NCBI GenBank assembly: GCA_013388635.1
Contig: JACAEX010000018.1
Location: forward strand, 1 to 57,797
Length of the DNA: 57,797 nucleotides
Direction of reading: 5' to 3'
Source: Syntrophaceae bacterium
GTDB lineage: Bacteria > Desulfobacterota > BSN033 > UBA1163
The notes below the pieces were generated by a model that made no database searches, had not been told where the DNA came from, and was given only the letters and a program-made list of their open reading frames with translations. Below are positions 25,598 through 33,569 of the stretch, piece by piece. Numbering within the stretch: position 1 is the first letter of the stretch; each line of letters opens with the position of its first letter. The translations under genes were made by a program, and so were the position numbers.

Positions 25598-25888
25598 CTA
25601 TCTTTTCTTCTTTGCCAACTGGGTCTTTAAGTCCTCAACCTGTTTCTTCAAGGCTTCGTTCTCAGCGTTCATGGCGCTGAGCGCTGCGTCTTTCTCTGCG
25701 GCCTTTTGGATCTCCTCCTTCAGCTTCTGTATCTCGAGTTTCAATTTATCGTTGTCCGACTTGAGATTGGCGTTCTCCGCTTTCAGCTTCTCGTTTTCTG
25801 CCTTGATGTCCGGTCCGCATCCCACCAAACCGATGAGAAACGTCCCGATCACGAACAACGATAGCGTAACAAACACAGCCCTCTTCAT
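25598..25888 (-). CDS. small coiled-coil lipoprotein (Lpp-like)
   Basis: A 96-residue outer-envelope lipoprotein. The signal peptide ends in a lipobox LVGC with the lipidated Cys at position 24. The mature part is almost entirely a heptad-repeat coiled coil (KAENEKLKAENANLKSDNDKL, then EIQKLKEEIQKAAEK), ending in a Lys-rich tail AKKKR. This layout, a lipid anchor plus a long parallel coiled coil plus a basic C-terminus, resembles Braun-type lipoproteins or periplasmic spacer lipoproteins; no sequence-specific family is claimed. GGAGGTGAGG lies a few bases upstream of ATG and is strong, suggesting abundant expression. A terminator follows. Its neighbour is PBP1A, consistent with a cell-envelope role. 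Confidence 0.82.
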   Translation of the reverse strand: MKRAVFVTLSLFVIGTFLIGLVGCGPDIKAENEKLKAENANLKSDNDKLKLEIQKLKEEIQKAAEKDAALSAMNAENEALKKQVEDLKTQLAKKKR

Positions 25889-26174
25889 CCCAGCCTCACC
25901 TCCTTCTTCTCAGATGGTTTTAGCCTTTTTGAAAATTATAAACACCCTCCCGGGAAAAAGCAAATCCTTTCCAGTAGGATCTCAACGGATACCTTTGCCT
26001 ATAAAAATCTCGAAGCATCCGCCACGATGCGGGCAGTCGTACCGACCGCTTGATAAGATTTTGGATGACGTTTCGCGGAGATCGGCTGGTTCCAGCTCCT
26101 GTCGCTTCTCTTTTCATGCTTGACGAAAGGGTTGCTTTTTTATAGAGTCTTTTGAAAAAAGAGGGAGATCTTCA

Positions 26175-27707
26175 ATGGATTTAAGCCGGGTTCTCTTTTT
26201 TTCGGCCAATAAATTCCCCAAACGGACAGCCATCATCTCCGAAGGAAGACGGTTGACCTATGAAGAGTTCAATGGCCGGGTGAACCGACTGGCTCATGCC
26301 TTGCTCAGGTTAGGTCTGAAGAAAGGGGAGAAGTTGGCGGTCCTCCTTCACAATTCAGCTGAGCTTACCGAGATACTCTTTGCCACGGTCAGGATCGGAG
26401 GGGTCTTCACGCCGGTCAATTTTCGTTTTGTAGGGGAAGAGGTGCTTTATATCTTAAACCATTCCGATGCCCGATTCTTCATCTACGGTCAAGAATTTTC
26501 AGACCTGGTCGAGACGATTCGATCAGAACTGAAAGGAGTGGAAGTTTTTATCTCGGTCGGAGATTCAACGGCTCCCTCGGTCCTGAATTATGAGAATCTC
26601 ATTGAGGGATCGATTGCCAGCGAACCGGATATTACGATTTCTGAGGAGGATGAGTGCGAGCTGATGTATACCTCCGGAACGACCGGAAGGCCCAAGGGGG
26701 CTCTTCTCACCCATGGGAATATCCTCTGGAATCTTGTGAACACGATTTTGGGGAGGGAGGAGAAGGTGGGCGAGGTTTCATTGGTCGTAGGCCCTCTCTA
26801 CCACACGGCAGCCTTGAACAACCATTTTATCACACGTGTCGCATTGGCGGGCACGAGTATCTTGATCAAGGATTTCGATCCGGAGAAGGTATTGAGAATG
26901 ATCGAAAAGGAAAAGGTGAGCGTCATCTCAGGAGCGCCCGCCATGTACCATCTCCTTCTGGCTTCTCCATTTGAAGAGTATGACCGGAGCTCCATTACCA
27001 AATGTACGACAGGGGCCTCCATCCTTCCCGATGAGACCAGGGAAAGGCTGATGAAGCTCTTTCCCAATATTCAGGGGGTTTATGACGTTTACGGTTGCAC
27101 AGAGGCCTCTCCCAGTATTGCGATCCTTAATGCAAAGGACTCCCTCCGAAAAAAAGAGTGCGTCGGCCCTCCGGTCCCTTTCCTGGAGGTCAGGGTGGTG
27201 GACGATCAGGATCGGGATGTCCCAACCGGAGAGGTGGGTGAGCTGGTCTGCCGAGGACCCAATGTGATGAAGGGGTACTACAAGGATAGAGAGTCAACCG
27301 AAGAGACTCTCAGAGGCGGATGGCTTCATACCGGAGATCTTGGCCGGATGGATGAAGAAGGGTATGTCTATATCGTTGACCGGAAGAAGGATATGATCGT
27401 CAGCGGAGGAGAGAATATCTATCCTCGAGAGATCGAGGAGCTGCTTTATCACCATCCGAAGATTCGGGATGTGGCTGTGATCGGAATCCCGGATCCGCTG
27501 TGGGGAGAGTCGGTAAAGGCATGCGTCGTGTTGAAACCAGGGGAGAGGATGAAGGAGGAGGAGGTGATCGAATACTGCAAGAGGCATCTTGCCAGCTATA
27601 AAAAGCCGAAGTCGGTAGAGTTCGTGGATTCCCTTCCCAGAAATCCTTCTGGAAAAGTCCTTAAAACGGTGTTGAGAAATAGACATCTCAACCGGAAAGG
27701 AGAATAG
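26175..27707 (+). CDS. AMP-forming acyl-CoA synthetase
   Basis: A 510-residue member of the ANL superfamily that activates a carboxylic acid to its CoA thioester through an acyl-adenylate. Motifs: P-loop YTSGTTGRPKGALLTHGN (about 164-181), DVYGCTEASP, GWLHTGDLGRMDEEGYVYIVDRKKDMI, and the catalytic Lys in PRNPSGKVLK near the C-terminus. No signal peptide is present. It lies two bases upstream of a TAXI-type solute-binding protein, so uptake and activation of the same acid are probably coupled. The acid is unknown: the sequence does not distinguish medium-chain, branched or aromatic substrates. AGGGAGATC precedes ATG. It is divergent from the lipoprotein gene, with 286 bases between them. Confidence 0.93.
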   Translation: MDLSRVLFFSANKFPKRTAIISEGRRLTYEEFNGRVNRLAHALLRLGLKKGEKLAVLLHNSAELTEILFATVRIGGVFTPVNFRFVGEEVLYILNHSDARFFIYGQEFSDLVETIRSELKGVEVFISVGDSTAPSVLNYENLIEGSIASEPDITISEEDECELMYTSGTTGRPKGALLTHGNILWNLVNTILGREEKVGEVSLVVGPLYHTAALNNHFITRVALAGTSILIKDFDPEKVLRMIEKEKVSVISGAPAMYHLLLASPFEEYDRSSITKCTTGASILPDETRERLMKLFPNIQGVYDVYGCTEASPSIAILNAKDSLRKKECVGPPVPFLEVRVVDDQDRDVPTGEVGELVCRGPNVMKGYYKDRESTEETLRGGWLHTGDLGRMDEEGYVYIVDRKKDMIVSGGENIYPREIEELLYHHPKIRDVAVIGIPDPLWGESVKACVVLKPGERMKEEEVIEYCKRHLASYKKPKSVEFVDSLPRNPSGKVLKTVLRNRHLNRKGE

Positions 27708-27709
27708 CC

Positions 27710-28669
27710 ATGAAACGATCTTTCGTCTTCATCATTATCTTATGCCTTTTAGCCATCTGGCCAGAAATGGGCGATGCCCAAGAGAAGAGGCTGGTCATCG
27801 GAACGGCAAGCACCGGTGGCACATGGTATCCCTTAGGAGGAGGAGTGGCGACCATCATCACCAAATATATTAGAGGGGTGAGCGCTACAGCCGTTCCTTC
27901 AGGTGCATCCATTGAAAATATCCGGGCGATTAACAAAGGGACCCAGGATCTGGCCCTCAGCATGCCCGACGTGGCCTATTTTGCGTATCATGGACTGGAG
28001 ATGTTTAAGACTGAGAGGCACGAGGAGATCCGGGGCCTCTTTTCCACCTATCCCATTGATATTCAATTCTACGTGGAGGAGAAATCGCCGGTAAAATCGA
28101 TCGGCGATATTAAGGGTAAGAATCTGAGGGTGGCCGTAGGACCTCCTGGAAGCGGGACAGAGGTGATGGCCCGTCTTGTCTTAAAAGAGTATGGGATCAC
28201 GTATGATGATATCCGAGAACAGTTTATCTCCCATACCGAGGCCACGGCAGCCATGAAGGATGGAAATATCGACGTGGGCATTGTGACGCTGGGAACGCCT
28301 GCTCCCACCCTGATGGATTTGACTCAGTACAAGAAGATTCGCTTCTTGGATATTGAACCGGAGATGGCGGATCGGATCAACAAGAAATTCCCGGCCTATT
28401 TCCCCAGGATCATCCCGGCAGGAACTTATCCCGGGATGACCAAACCCCATCACACTCTGGCCTGGATGGGCCTTTTTATCGTGCATAAGGACTTCCCTGG
28501 TGATCTGGCTTATGAGATCTTAAAGGCGGTCTTCGACCATAAGTCAGAACTGGACGCCATTCATATCCAGTTTAAATCGATCCTTTTGGAGAATGCCAAC
28601 AAGGGCATGTCCATTCCCCTTCATCCAGGGGCGATCCGATTCTTTAAAGAAAAGGGAATGGCCAAATAA
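27710..28669 (+). CDS. TAXI-family TRAP transporter solute-binding protein, copy 1
   Basis: A 319-residue periplasmic binding protein. A signal peptide (about residues 1-23, cut near GDAQ) is followed by the TAXI hallmark IGTASTGGTWYPLGGGVATII and by DLALSMPDVAYFAY. The C-terminal lobe has IPAGTYPGM and LHPGAIRFFKEKG. TAXI proteins capture organic acids, often dicarboxylates or amino acids, and deliver them to a fused TRAP permease. Here a DUF1850 gene and such a permease follow directly. AAAGGAGAATAGCC precedes ATG and overlaps the end of the acyl-CoA synthetase gene, supporting one operon. It differs substantially from copy 2 at 32511, so the two systems probably take up different acids. 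Confidence 0.93.
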   Translation: MKRSFVFIIILCLLAIWPEMGDAQEKRLVIGTASTGGTWYPLGGGVATIITKYIRGVSATAVPSGASIENIRAINKGTQDLALSMPDVAYFAYHGLEMFKTERHEEIRGLFSTYPIDIQFYVEEKSPVKSIGDIKGKNLRVAVGPPGSGTEVMARLVLKEYGITYDDIREQFISHTEATAAMKDGNIDVGIVTLGTPAPTLMDLTQYKKIRFLDIEPEMADRINKKFPAYFPRIIPAGTYPGMTKPHHTLAWMGLFIVHKDFPGDLAYEILKAVFDHKSELDAIHIQFKSILLENANKGMSIPLHPGAIRFFKEKGMAK

Positions 28670-28687
28670 CTACATGAAAAGGGCTTA

Positions 28688-29251
28688 TTGATCCATGAGC
28701 CATTGGCAGGGAAAGTGAAGAGAGGTTGGTTTCATTTAAGGATCGCCTTTGGCATCAGTCTGACAGGGGTTCTGCTATGGGCTCTCTGGCCGGCCTACTT
28801 TTTGGAGGTCAGGAGTTTAAACCAGACGGTCCCCTCTCTTTTTCTTCCTGTCTCATCAGGAGACCATTTCAGCATCTGGTTTCTCCACTCCTATGATCGC
28901 GCCTTCTTCCAGGAGAATTATGAGATCGACACCTCTCACGAGATCCTTCTGACTGACATGGTTTTCAAGTCCCATCTCAGCGGCGGAGGTTTCGTCTACC
29001 CGAATTTCCATCTCAGACCCGATGGCGTGGGAGAATTGAAGGAGATCAAGAGGCGGATGGCCCGGGTCGAATTTATGATGGGGTCTAAAGATTTAGCCAA
29101 TCATAAGCTCCTTTGGAAGAGAGGGAAGGTCGATTTATCTGATTTTTTCGAGGCGGGAGAGATCATTCACATCCAGGTGGTTCGGAAGATCAGACTGCTG
29201 GAACTGGTGTGGCAAATTTTAGGCAAAGCGGTGAGTCGGAGGACAAAATAG
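28688..29251 (+). CDS. DUF1850 domain protein
   Basis: A protein of about 187 residues with one N-terminal membrane helix (about 15-36) and a DUF1850 domain: SGDHFSIWFLHSYDRAFFQENYEI, then LSGGGFVYPN and the C-terminal LSDFFEAGEIIHIQV segment. DUF1850 genes are commonly found beside TAXI-type TRAP transporters, and an accessory role in that transport is assumed though unproven. The start is uncertain: TTG 28688 with AAAAGGG upstream, or GTG 28715 preceded by GGCAGGGAAA. The stop shares a base with the next start (TAGTG), so translation is coupled to the permease. Confidence 0.8.
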   Translation: MIHEPLAGKVKRGWFHLRIAFGISLTGVLLWALWPAYFLEVRSLNQTVPSLFLPVSSGDHFSIWFLHSYDRAFFQENYEIDTSHEILLTDMVFKSHLSGGGFVYPNFHLRPDGVGELKEIKRRMARVEFMMGSKDLANHKLLWKRGKVDLSDFFEAGEIIHIQVVRKIRLLELVWQILGKAVSRRTK

Positions 29252-31125
29252 TGGCCGGAGGCAGTCGGATCAAAACGGGACTGATTACGGTGGTGGCAGT
29301 CGCCATGTCCCTCTTTCACATTTATACAGCACAGTTCGGTGTCTTTTCTGCACTGGTCCAAAGACCGGTTCACTTAGCCTTTGCCTTTGTCCTCATCTTT
29401 CTGCTCCATCCTTCAAAGAAGGAAAAGAAGGGATGGTGGGTTGATCTCTTGGATGGGCTATTTATTATTCTTTCGGTGATCTCATTGATCCATCTTGTCG
29501 TAACCTTCAAAGAGATTGTTTTAAGAGGAGGGGCGGCTACGCAGTTAGATATCTGGTTGGGAGGATTGGTTATTCTCTTTGTTTTAGAAGGGACGAGAAG
29601 AGTTTTGGGATGGCCCCTTCCCATCATCGCCTCAGCCTTCATCCTCTACGCACTCCTTGGGAAATATATGCCGGGGCTGTGGGGGCATCGGGGGGTCAGC
29701 CTCGAAAGTTTGATCAGTTATCAATACCTCACAACAGAAGGGATATTCAGCCTACCCCTCGGCGTCTCTGCCACATTCATCTACATCTTCATTCTCTTTG
29801 GTGGGTTTTTAGTGGCCTCCGGGACGGGTGAGTTCTTCATCGATTTTGCTAATTCGATTGCAGGCCATTTAAAGGGAGGACCTGCAAAGGTGGCCGTGGT
29901 TTCCAGTGCGTGCTTTGGGACCATTTCAGGAAGCGCTGTGGCCAATGTGGTAGGGACAGGATCGTTCACCATTCCTCTGATGAAGCGACTCGGTTACCGT
30001 CCGGCCTTTGCTGGCGCGGTGGAGGCAGTGGCATCGACTGGCGGTCAGATCATGCCGCCTGTGATGGGTGCAGCAGCCTTCATCATTGCAGAGATGCTCG
30101 GAATTCCCTACATCCAGGTCGCCATCGCCGCTGCGATCCCTGCCATCCTTTACTATTTTGCATTGATGTATATGGTCCATCTGGAGGCGATCCGGCTGGG
30201 GTTGAAGGGCATCCCAAGGGAAGATCTTCCCAATCTATGGAAGAGTTTGAAGGCAAGGGGGTATCTCCTCATTCCAGCCATCCTCCTGGTCTATTGGCTG
30301 ACTGTCGGTTATTCACCGATGAAGGCAGGTCTCTGGTCCATGGGAGCTGTCTTCGTGTTCAGTTTTTTGAAAAGAATAACACGGATGGGACCAAAGAAGT
30401 TAATCGAGGCTCTAAAACGGGGGGGGACAGGATGCCTGGAAGTGGTGACGGCGTGTGCCTGTGCCGGTATCGTCATCGGAGTAGTGACCCAGACCGGGCT
30501 GGGTTTGAAATTTTCTACCCTTATCATTGAGGCATCTAAAGGATTTCTCCCTTTGGCCCTGACCTTTATTGCCATCACCTCCTTAATCCTCGGAATGGGG
30601 GTGACGACCTCTGCCGCCTATATCCTCACCATCATTCTGGGCGGTCCTGTATTGGTAAGATTGGGAGTCCTCCCTTTGGCTGCCCATCTCTTTGTCTTCT
30701 ACTATTCGTGTCTTTCTGCCATCACCCCGCCCGTTGCCCTGGCTGCTTATGCAGGGGCAGGCATAGCGGGTGCGAATCCCTTTTCTGTGGGCTTTACGGC
30801 GATGCGTCTTGCCTTGATCGCCTATATCGTGCCTTATTTCTTCGTTTTCCAGCCAGTACTGATCTTGCAAGGTCAGTTTTCTGATATTCTGTGGGCATTT
30901 TTCACGGCCGTATTGGGTTGCATCGCATTGGGTTCCGGTCTGATGGGCCAGTTGTTGGGACCGTTAGGGATATTCTCAAGATTCGTTCTTGTGGCAGGCG
31001 GTTTGGCCTTGATCAAACCCGGAATCTACACAGACCTCTTCGGGATGGCTGCATTGGGTCTCATTTCCAGTCTCCAATGGATTGAGCGTAAAGGTCTTCG
31101 CACACATGAACACCGTGGGACATGA
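29251..31125 (+). CDS. TRAP transporter fused DctQM-type permease, copy 1
   Basis: A 624-residue inner-membrane protein joining the small (DctQ-like) and large (DctM-like) permease parts, as in TAXI systems, with about 16-18 hydrophobic segments. Signature stretches are FGTISGSAVANVVGTGSFTIPLMKR, STGGQIMPPVMGAAAFIIAEMLG, CACAGIVIGVVTQTGLGLKF and SAITPPVALAAYAGAGIAGANP. It would import an organic acid handed over by the preceding binding protein, driven by an ion gradient. GTG 29251 is chosen because GGAGGA lies 7 bases upstream and it abuts the DUF1850 stop codon; GTG 29209 lies deep inside that gene. It is paralogous to the permease at 33570, and the motifs align throughout. Confidence 0.93.
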   Translation: MAGGSRIKTGLITVVAVAMSLFHIYTAQFGVFSALVQRPVHLAFAFVLIFLLHPSKKEKKGWWVDLLDGLFIILSVISLIHLVVTFKEIVLRGGAATQLDIWLGGLVILFVLEGTRRVLGWPLPIIASAFILYALLGKYMPGLWGHRGVSLESLISYQYLTTEGIFSLPLGVSATFIYIFILFGGFLVASGTGEFFIDFANSIAGHLKGGPAKVAVVSSACFGTISGSAVANVVGTGSFTIPLMKRLGYRPAFAGAVEAVASTGGQIMPPVMGAAAFIIAEMLGIPYIQVAIAAAIPAILYYFALMYMVHLEAIRLGLKGIPREDLPNLWKSLKARGYLLIPAILLVYWLTVGYSPMKAGLWSMGAVFVFSFLKRITRMGPKKLIEALKRGGTGCLEVVTACACAGIVIGVVTQTGLGLKFSTLIIEASKGFLPLALTFIAITSLILGMGVTTSAAYILTIILGGPVLVRLGVLPLAAHLFVFYYSCLSAITPPVALAAYAGAGIAGANPFSVGFTAMRLALIAYIVPYFFVFQPVLILQGQFSDILWAFFTAVLGCIALGSGLMGQLLGPLGIFSRFVLVAGGLALIKPGIYTDLFGMAALGLISSLQWIERKGLRTHEHRGT

Positions 31126-31149
31126 AATCTTCGGGGTAATTACAGAACG

Positions 31150-32391
31150 ATGATATCTTCGGTCAGGCCTTATCTGATCTTTTCGGTCCTTTCGGCCCTC
31201 TTCGTACTTTCCATGTTTTATCGGGTCTCCAATGCGGTCATCGCTCCCAATCTCATTCGGGATCTGGGCCTCAATGCAGAGACCCTTGGGATTTTAGGGG
31301 GTGCTTATTTCTACTCTTTTGCCCTGCTCCAGATCCCCATGGGGCCGATGCTCGACCGGATCGGGCCCCGGATCGTCATGACCTTCTTCCCTCTGGTCGC
31401 GGCCTTAGGCGCTTTTCTCTTCGGGCTTGGAGAATCCTTTGTGACAGCGCTTTTCGGAAGGATCATGATTGGAGCAGGGATGGCCTCTGTCCTGATGGGG
31501 TCTTTTAAGGTCTTCACCTTAAGGTTTTCTCCGGAGAGGTTTGCCACCCTTGTGGGCATCAACCTTTCGATCGGGACTCTGGGTAACATTATTGCAACCT
31601 CTCCTCTGGCTTATCTCGCCTCTACCATCGGGTGGAAGATGACGTTCATCGTTGCCGGTGGTATTACAACCCTGCTCGGTCTTTCGGTTTTTTGGGTACT
31701 GGGAGAGGAGAAGGATAAGGCCGGAACTCCGGTTCCTTCTCGTTCATCCGGACCAGCGACCAGCTTTGCTCAATCGGTTCGAATGGTGTGGGGTTCTCTT
31801 GCCTTTTGGCAGATGGGGGCAGTTGCTTTTTTCAGATATGGAACCTTCGTCGGTCTTCAGGGTTTGTGGTTGGGTCCTTACCTGATCGATGTGGAGGGGT
31901 ATTCTCCTATTGAAGCGGGTAATGTATTGATATTTCTATCGGTTGGAATGATTGTGGGAGGGCCGTTTGCAGGACGGCTTTCCGATCGGTTCCCTCGCTC
32001 GAGGAAAGAAGTCGCGCTTTGGGGCCTGGCTCTCTACACCCTCTGCCTCTTCCCTCTGGTGGGGGTCTTGAAAATCGAGAGCCCTTTCTGGTATGGTTTT
32101 CTCTTCTTTTTCCTCGGTTTCTCGAGCAGCTTTGGAATGTTGATCTATTCGCATGCGATGGCCCTTTTCCCCACGGAGATTTCGGGGACGGTGACGTCAT
32201 GGGTCAATTTCTTCACGATGTTAGGCGCTGCGACCGTGATGCCTGCTTTGGGTAGGGTGATCGAATCCTTCTCCCGTCAGGGGAGTATCTATCCTGAAGA
32301 GGCCTATCACCTCTCATTCCTTTTTTGTTTCCTGGGGATGATGGCCAGCCTGATCTTTTATGCCTTCTGTGAGAAGGAGAAGAAGAGCTGA
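31150..32391 (+). CDS. major facilitator superfamily transporter
   Basis: A 413-residue, 12-helix secondary transporter. The N-terminal half has YRVSNAVIAPNLIRDLGL and the loop 2-3 motif GPMLDRIGPR; the C-terminal half has the equivalent FAGRLSDRFPRSRK. MFS proteins of this type often move organic anions or sugars with protons. It lies 24 bases after TRAP permease 1, with no terminator between them, so it may be the last gene of the first transport operon. Whether it imports a related substrate or exports a product cannot be told. A promoter for the next transport gene lies directly downstream. Confidence 0.88.
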   Translation: MISSVRPYLIFSVLSALFVLSMFYRVSNAVIAPNLIRDLGLNAETLGILGGAYFYSFALLQIPMGPMLDRIGPRIVMTFFPLVAALGAFLFGLGESFVTALFGRIMIGAGMASVLMGSFKVFTLRFSPERFATLVGINLSIGTLGNIIATSPLAYLASTIGWKMTFIVAGGITTLLGLSVFWVLGEEKDKAGTPVPSRSSGPATSFAQSVRMVWGSLAFWQMGAVAFFRYGTFVGLQGLWLGPYLIDVEGYSPIEAGNVLIFLSVGMIVGGPFAGRLSDRFPRSRKEVALWGLALYTLCLFPLVGVLKIESPFWYGFLFFFLGFSSSFGMLIYSHAMALFPTEISGTVTSWVNFFTMLGAATVMPALGRVIESFSRQGSIYPEEAYHLSFLFCFLGMMASLIFYAFCEKEKKS

Positions 32392-32409
32392 AAATTGCTC
32401 GAAAAGGTC

Positions 32410-32438
32410 TTGACAATAGAATCAATTTGTAGTTTTAT
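32410..32438 (+). promoter_or_regulatory. promoter for the second TAXI-TRAP operon
   Basis: Perfect TTGACA (32410-32415), 17-base spacer, then TTTTAT (32433-32438, 4 of 6 consensus). It lies about 72 bases before the second TAXI gene, after the MFS stop codon, and implies independent expression of the second transport system. Confidence 0.55.
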
Positions 32439-32510
32439 TGGGAGGAATTTCCTTGGGTTCTAACGAGGAGAGATGGGATGGAGGAAACCTAAGAGAAAGG
32501 AGGAATTAAG

Positions 32511-33467
32511 ATGAAATTTGGAAGCAAGATCTGTTTGGTCGTCGGTTTAATCATTTGTCTTAGTTTTCCGTCTTTGGTCATGGGTCAGGAGAAGGTCGAT
32601 TTGAAGATGATGACAGGCCCGATGGGGGGCTCCTGGTATCCATTGGGCGGAGCCATTGCAGATGCCATCCAGAAAGAGATTCCCGGAGTGACGTTGACCG
32701 TGGCTCCCGGCGGTGGAGTGGCCAACGTAGAGGCTGTGGAATTCGGGAAATGTGACATCGGTTTCTCCAACTCCAGTTCAGGCGTGGACGCCATTTATGG
32801 CCGGCCGCCCTTCAAGCAGAAGATTACGAATATGAGGCAGCTGGCCAACCTTTATCCTCAGTATTTCCAGATCGTCGTTCTGGAGGATTCGGGGATCAAA
32901 TCGGTCTCGGACTTGAAAGGGAAAGTGATCTCGCCTGGCCCTAAAGGTCATACCGGCGAGTTTGCGGCTCGCCAGGTTTTGGAGATCTATGGACTTTCGT
33001 ACAAGGATATGTCCAAGGTCCATCACGTTGGATATAGCGATACGGTGGCCCTGATGAAGGATGGTCATTGCGATGGGTGGATGCTTTGCACCACGATTCC
33101 GGCTGCATCGATCATGGACTTGGCCTCCTCCCGAAAAATTCGCCTGATCAGTCTGCCTGAGGATAAGATTAAGGCTATGCAGAAACTCAACGCTGGTTAC
33201 ATTCCGCGACTTATCCCTAAGGGGACGTACCAAGGGGTTGATTACGATGTCCACGGATTTGGATTCTTCACCCATCTGATCATCAGCGCCAAACTGCCTG
33301 ACGACCTGGTTTATAAGATCACCAAAACCATGGCAAAGAATCTTCCCCGTTTCGGCGATGTGGTCAAGGACATGAAGGGCGTGACGCCAAAGGATCTGGC
33401 ATTGGATATCGGGATTCCCTTCCATCCTGGAGCGCTCAAATACTTTAAGGAGATCAAAGCGCTTTAA
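32511..33467 (+). CDS. TAXI-family TRAP transporter solute-binding protein, copy 2
   Basis: A 318-residue periplasmic binding protein with a signal peptide (about 1-25, ending LVMGQ). The TAXI signature reads MTGPMGGSWYPLGGAIADAI, followed by APGGGVANVEAVEFGKCDIGFSNS and, in the C-terminal lobe, IPKGTYQGVDYDVHGFG and FHPGALKYFKE. It binds an organic acid for the permease at 33570. AGAAAGGAGG lies 6-7 bases upstream of ATG, and a clear promoter precedes it. A 14-bp perfect hairpin follows the stop codon, a typical arrangement for making far more binding protein than permease. Residues around the binding site differ from copy 1. Confidence 0.93.
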   Translation: MKFGSKICLVVGLIICLSFPSLVMGQEKVDLKMMTGPMGGSWYPLGGAIADAIQKEIPGVTLTVAPGGGVANVEAVEFGKCDIGFSNSSSGVDAIYGRPPFKQKITNMRQLANLYPQYFQIVVLEDSGIKSVSDLKGKVISPGPKGHTGEFAARQVLEIYGLSYKDMSKVHHVGYSDTVALMKDGHCDGWMLCTTIPAASIMDLASSRKIRLISLPEDKIKAMQKLNAGYIPRLIPKGTYQGVDYDVHGFGFFTHLIISAKLPDDLVYKITKTMAKNLPRFGDVVKDMKGVTPKDLALDIGIPFHPGALKYFKEIKAL

Positions 33468-33488
33468 CCTCGGCTTTCTGTTCTTCGT

Positions 33489-33521
33489 GAGGGGGCAAGG
33501 GATTGATTCCCTTGCCCCCTC
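33489..33521 (+). repeat. 14-bp perfect hairpin between binding-protein and permease genes
   Basis: GAGGGGGCAAGGGA (33489-33502) and TCCCTTGCCCCCTC (33508-33521) form a perfect stem with a 5-base loop. No T-run follows, so full termination is unlikely. It probably stabilises the upstream message or attenuates the downstream one. Confidence 0.8.
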
Positions 33522-33569
33522 TCGAATCCTCCTCCAATAATAAGAGTTGATGAGGGACAAGGGATTCTT

